Shown: piece by piece, positions 40,499-43,456 of the stretch | Position numbering within the stretch: the first letter of the stretch is position 1 | Layout: each line of letters begins with the position of its first letter | NCBI GenBank assembly: GCA_002495065.1 | Contig: DADT01000022.1 | Coordinates: forward strand, 23,730 to 67,185 | DNA from: Methanoregula sp. UBA471 | GTDB taxonomy: Archaea; Halobacteriota; Methanomicrobia; Methanomicrobiales; Methanospirillaceae | Direction: 5' to 3' | Length of the DNA stretch: 43,456 nt | Translations under genes and position numbers: made by a program | The notes under the pieces: generated by a model | The model's input: the letters and a program-made list of their open reading frames with translations, nothing else | Told to the model about the DNA's origin: nothing | Database searches by the model: none

Positions 40499-41108
40499 GG
40501 ATTACCTGAACCTCGTCTGTTATACAGAGAAACCAGGGTATCTATGGGTAGAAGGTGATCTTCAATCGTTGTTTAGTTTACAAACCTTATTTCTGTCAAA
40601 ATTTTTGTATTTGTATAAAGACGGGCCTCTTTTCTGCTGGACGTGATTTGGTTTTGCGGTAATGACCGGATCCGGAAAAACCTCCTCCTCGGATTACCCT
40701 GTCCGGAATCAGGTCCATACTCTATCCTTCAGCCCTGTAAAGTCCTGTAACGTTGCTAATTACGACCGCATCCGTTCCCGCCGGAGAATCTGCAATTATT
40801 ACGGCCTGATTCCGCATTTTTCCGAATTATAACCTCCGAAATCCTGAGGTTGAGGTAAAAGAGGTACAAACAGTCCTTTTCCGAGGGCTTTGGTCCCGGA
40901 ATTTCCACAGGGATTTTCCAGGCCCGAAGCAGACCTTATTGCTGCTTGATTGCATTCAATATTTTCCTTTTCAATTTTGTTTTCAAGACCATAGTTTAGG
41001 TTATTTTTATAAAAAATTAGCAGATTGAACTTCAATTTGAATAAAAAATTATATAAATTAAAAGATTATTATATGGGAATATACATTTATAATGGGAGTG
41101 TGGATTCC
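40499..41108. other. Intergenic, boundary to AT-rich region
   Basis: About 610 bp without a convincing gene. Base composition turns AT-rich from about 40950 on, and stays so to the end of the membrane-protein gene. Frames on the minus strand (40799-41035) have no signal. Confidence 0.4.
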
Positions 41109-41252
41109 ATGATGAGCCCGCGTGAGAGATATGAGAGAGAAGAATTCTGGGAACTTGCAGATGAAATTGGAATGACAGATGTTCATACCAATAACCAAAC
41201 ATTTTTCCACAGGTTCTTCAGAAAGAATGATGAATTGACCAGAAAGAAATAA
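41109..41252 (+). CDS. Possible 47-residue small protein
   Basis: ATG 41109, with GGAGTG 8 nt upstream, opens a charged 47-residue frame (MMSPRERYEREEFWELADEI...). The frame can be extended to ATG 41073. It is of unknown family, hydrophilic and without Cys. The ribosome-binding site and sensible amino-acid composition make a real gene more likely than not. Confidence 0.45.
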   Translation: MMSPRERYEREEFWELADEIGMTDVHTNNQTFFHRFFRKNDELTRKK

Positions 41253-41354
41253 TCACTTCCTGACAATTATTCTTGATATAATTTTATCGCGTGATTTTTC
41301 GAGCAAAGGTAAAAAGAAAAAGTTTTAAGAATTATTATACGTGAATTATCTCAT

Positions 41355-42311
41355 GTGGACAAGATACAAATTTCATCCTTAAAACGCTATATGTGGTATT
41401 GTCTTTTTATTATTATTTTATCAGTGTTATTTGTAACATTTGTGCATATTATCGATTTTAAAATTCCAATAATAAATCCAGAAGAAGAAACTATACTAAC
41501 TTACAATTTATATTATCCGTCCTCATCATCGAGTAGTATACCATTAATTAACGTCGATGTTGATGCAGGATATAAAAAGACTACAAGTCTTTTATTTTCA
41601 GTTGATATTTTTTTAAAATTTAAAGGGAAAAATTTGGTAGCAGGTGCGCCAGTCGACATAGATGCACAAGGATGTGTTTATCCAAAGGGTCAAGAGATAA
41701 TTGGGGAGTTATATTCCGGTAAGGAAAAAAGAGTGGTCAACAAATCAGTAAGTTTGGGTATTGAAGGAGCATCAATTTATAATATATATGGACTAGTTTA
41801 CAATAAATCGGAAGAAGATATTACTGTTAACAATCCAGGAGGAGAATTTATTATCTCCCTCAAAGATTGCCCCGGTCCCGCATATTCGGTATTTATACCA
41901 GGAACAAATTTTACTACAAGACGAACCATCACTTGGAATACTGAAGGGGAATGGGGGCCATATGTAAGATTTCCTTTTTCAAATATGTCTGAACCTCTTA
42001 CTGTAAAATTTTCTGATTCTAAGATCCACGTTTTAGGATCTCATATCGAGAGAGAGGAGAGATCGTCAGACATTAATTTTTGGCTGAGTATTGTCTTGTT
42101 CCTTTTTACAATTATCATGGCTATCCCAGTACTTTCAGAAATCCGCAAAATTTTAATTCCGGATGAGAAATGTCAAAACAAAAATTCCGAAGATACTGAT
42201 GAGATAAAAAAAGATAATCCAACAGAAACGAATGCGAGTTTAAGTGGCGATCAACTACACGCCATAGAGCATGAAAAAACCGATACTAAACGATCTAAAA
42301 GGAAGCGATGA
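41355..42311 (+). CDS. Two-TM membrane protein of unknown function
   Basis: The 318-residue protein has TM helices at about 14-36 (YCLFIIILSVLFVTFVHII) and 243-263 (FWLSIVLFLFTIIMAIPVL). About 200 residues of beta-rich, sequon-containing sequence lie between them, probably outside the cell. A charged cytoplasmic tail (TDTKRSKRKR end) follows. No family is recognised. The start is GTG 41355. The gene is markedly AT-rich with many ATA, TTA and AAA codons, unlike the rest of the window, which suggests recent acquisition. Confidence 0.6.
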   Translation: MDKIQISSLKRYMWYCLFIIILSVLFVTFVHIIDFKIPIINPEEETILTYNLYYPSSSSSSIPLINVDVDAGYKKTTSLLFSVDIFLKFKGKNLVAGAPVDIDAQGCVYPKGQEIIGELYSGKEKRVVNKSVSLGIEGASIYNIYGLVYNKSEEDITVNNPGGEFIISLKDCPGPAYSVFIPGTNFTTRRTITWNTEGEWGPYVRFPFSNMSEPLTVKFSDSKIHVLGSHIEREERSSDINFWLSIVLFLFTIIMAIPVLSEIRKILIPDEKCQNKNSEDTDEIKKDNPTETNASLSGDQLHAIEHEKTDTKRSKRKR

Positions 42312-42552
42312 GAAAACTCAAACATAATCAGAGCATCGAACTATCGGTGTTAAATTACTGCTATAGAGTATTGTAATTTTGATGGTGAAGTGATTTGGGC
42401 TTGAAAAGTTGTACGCCCCGGCCGGGCTTTCTACTATTCAGGTAAAAGTCTTTATTTTAAAGCCCCAAAATCTTGTATTGTGACAGAGCGCAACAGACGC
42501 GATCAACATCAATACTCTTCCATATTCTGAAATTATTTGAGCTTTTTTAATC

Positions 42553-43026
42553 TTACCTGAGAAATCTCTTGTCTTTTTTGCACCCTATTCCGATAATATT
42601 TTGTAAAAACTGCGTGGTCAGGTGCTCAGGATCCTTTACCAGCGTTTCGTGATGGTTTTTAATAATATCACAGACACGTTCTCTCCCTGTTGGTGCTTCA
42701 GGATCCGTTCCATGTCTCTTTTTTGCCGCTTCACTCATGCTCTTCCGGTGCTCTTTCGACAGGGGTTTATGTAAATGCGCCTCGCTGATTTTCCTCCGGG
42801 TCTCCTCAGTTTGCGGCCTTGATTTTCCCTTCATTGCCTCGCTGATTTTCCTGCGCTGTTCCTCTGAAATGGTCTTGCCCTTATGCCCTGCGCTGATTTT
42901 CCTGCGTTCCTCCGGATCCTCATACCTCTTCTTTTGAGCCTCACTCATCTTTTTGCGGGTTTCTTCCGTCCGTTTCTGCCCCGTATTCGCATCGCTTATT
43001 TTTTTCCGGGTCTTTTCAGATACCAT
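42553..43026 (-). CDS. NUMOD3-repeat protein without nuclease domain
   Basis: A 157-residue basic protein, two thirds of which is six tandem NUMOD3-like units such as TEETRKKMSEAQKKR, PEERRKISAGHKGK, SEEQRRKISEAMKGK and TEETRRKISEAH. NUMOD3 is a DNA-binding module found beside GIY-YIG or HNH homing nucleases. Here there is no nuclease; the C-terminal ~50 residues (GRERVCDIIKNHHETLV...) are unknown. It may be a domain left over from a homing endonuclease or a DNA-binding protein in its own right. No intron is visible next to it. Confidence 0.75.
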   Translation of the reverse strand: MVSEKTRKKISDANTGQKRTEETRKKMSEAQKKRYEDPEERRKISAGHKGKTISEEQRRKISEAMKGKSRPQTEETRRKISEAHLHKPLSKEHRKSMSEAAKKRHGTDPEAPTGRERVCDIIKNHHETLVKDPEHLTTQFLQNIIGIGCKKDKRFLR

Positions 43027-43418
43027 TCTTGAACTTACTCCTTACCCTCGGGTCCTGGCACCAGAACCTGGAATCACATCGTGAAGATATATCACAATTT
43101 GTTTCTTCATTACGTAAGATTTCCGAATTCAACGCAAACAAAACCCCATGACTCCTGCCGGTTCAATGGTGAATTATATTGAGCAAAATCAATACTTGGT
43201 CTTATATATGCCTGACGGAAGCAGGTAAGAAAAGTTCGCAGAACAACCCTCCCAAAAAATTAATTCAGTCTTTGTTCTCTGAATTGAGTTTGAAATTTAT
43301 TTAAATCCCTAAAAAAATGAATTTTATCAAATAGTAATATTTATATAGAAACAATGATGAATCTTTTGTTCGTAACATTGTCCTGCCCTCAATGGGCATG
43401 CAAAAGGTGTTTGAAACT
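43027..43418. other. AT-rich intergenic region before the pilin
   Basis: About 390 bp. The left part may hold the NUMOD3 gene promoter, and the right part the pilin promoter. No gene is seen. Confidence 0.4.
43340..43347 (+). promoter_or_regulatory. Candidate TATA box of pilin gene
   Basis: TTTATATA in a strongly AT-rich stretch. At the normal archaeal distance transcription would begin near 43370, giving a ~50-nt leader with AGGTG before ATG 43419. Confidence 0.4.
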
Positions 43419-43456
43419 ATGGTTACAAGAAAGAATGATGAGGCAGTATCACCCGT
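43419..43456 (+). CDS. Start of an archaeal type IV pilin (truncated by window end)
   Basis: Only MVTRKNDEAVSP is present. The basic start followed by NDEAVSP is the typical N-terminal signature of archaeal type IV pilins (DUF1628-type), whose class III signal peptide is cut by the prepilin peptidase PibD/EppA just before the hydrophobic helix. AGGTG lies 9 nt upstream of ATG 43419. In-frame ATGs at 43392 and 43398 are alternatives. The rest lies outside the window. Confidence 0.6.
   Translation, partial: MVTRKNDEAVSP

Noticed and set aside
1..43456. tRNA and rRNA genes
   Set aside because: I looked for TpsiC-arm-like GTTCRANYC motifs with matching acceptor stems and for rRNA landmarks by eye and found none. 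A tRNA scan would be decisive.

Overview
The window looks like a chromosomal piece of a hydrogenotrophic methanogen of the order Methanomicrobiales (Methanoregula/Methanosphaerula type). The evidence is the mix of archaeal-type genes: pyruvoyl arginine decarboxylase, a SIS-type 6-phospho-3-hexuloisomerase, a DUF3821-like surface protein, a DUF2769-like Cys-rich protein, a MEDS-domain regulator, and a type IV pilin start reading ...KNDEAVSP at the right edge. Archaeal-looking TATA boxes and Shine-Dalgarno sites are both present. The genus is an inference; no rRNA or tRNA gene was seen.

Layout. 1-350: dispersed repeats. 351-4382: a small carrier-protein module (adenylate-forming ligase, NadE-like ATP pyrophosphatase, acyl carrier protein, WbpG-like PP-loop amidotransferase). 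4564-6441: HAD phosphatase, pyruvoyl arginine decarboxylase, TPR protein. 6991-18107: a Wood-Ljungdahl 'western end' block on the minus strand: acsB, acsD and acsC, then after a gap with a repeat element and a plus-strand SpoIIE-type phosphatase, the corrinoid activator RACo, a core (folate-independent) methionine synthase of MesB type, and a CooC-type Ni-insertion ATPase. 18253-23924: surface protein, ACT-ACT-metallo-beta-lactamase fusion, hexuloisomerase, aminotransferase, M42 peptidase. 23925-24480: two copies of a two-hairpin repeat. 24481-27857: a minus-strand oxidative-stress/iron block (superoxide dismutase, encapsulated ferritin, encapsulin shell, an unknown 126-residue protein, a winged-helix regulator, a rubredoxin missed by long-ORF searches, and a broken flavin oxidoreductase). 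27858-28892: repeats. 28893-32782: LUD-domain protein and a two-component pair. 34123-40498: chaperone/stress operon (grpE-dnaK-dnaJ, two small unknowns, Hsp20, DUF2769, ATP-cone, HEAT repeats). 41000-43456: AT-rich accessory stretch with a two-TM membrane protein, a NUMOD3-repeat protein, and the start of a pilin.

The most interesting system is the acs block. AcsB is the long bacterial form: it has the N-terminal CODH-contacting region that archaeal CdhC lacks, and all A-cluster ligands. AcsC/AcsD form the corrinoid iron-sulfur protein. RACo would re-reduce the corrinoid, CooC would insert nickel, and MesB would move the methyl group to homocysteine. No CO dehydrogenase and no AcsE methyltransferase are encoded here. 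The simplest reading is a bacterial-type acetyl-CoA synthase module, probably acquired by transfer, whose methyl-corrinoid feeds methionine synthesis and possibly acetyl-CoA.

A second notable system is the encapsulin nanocompartment with its ferritin cargo, sitting behind a superoxide dismutase whose only sensible start codon is ACG. Three copies of a ~205-bp terminal-inverted-repeat element and at least three full copies of a two-hairpin palindromic repeat are scattered through the window. Inverted copies of one ~130-bp repeat segment bracket a 28-kb stretch.
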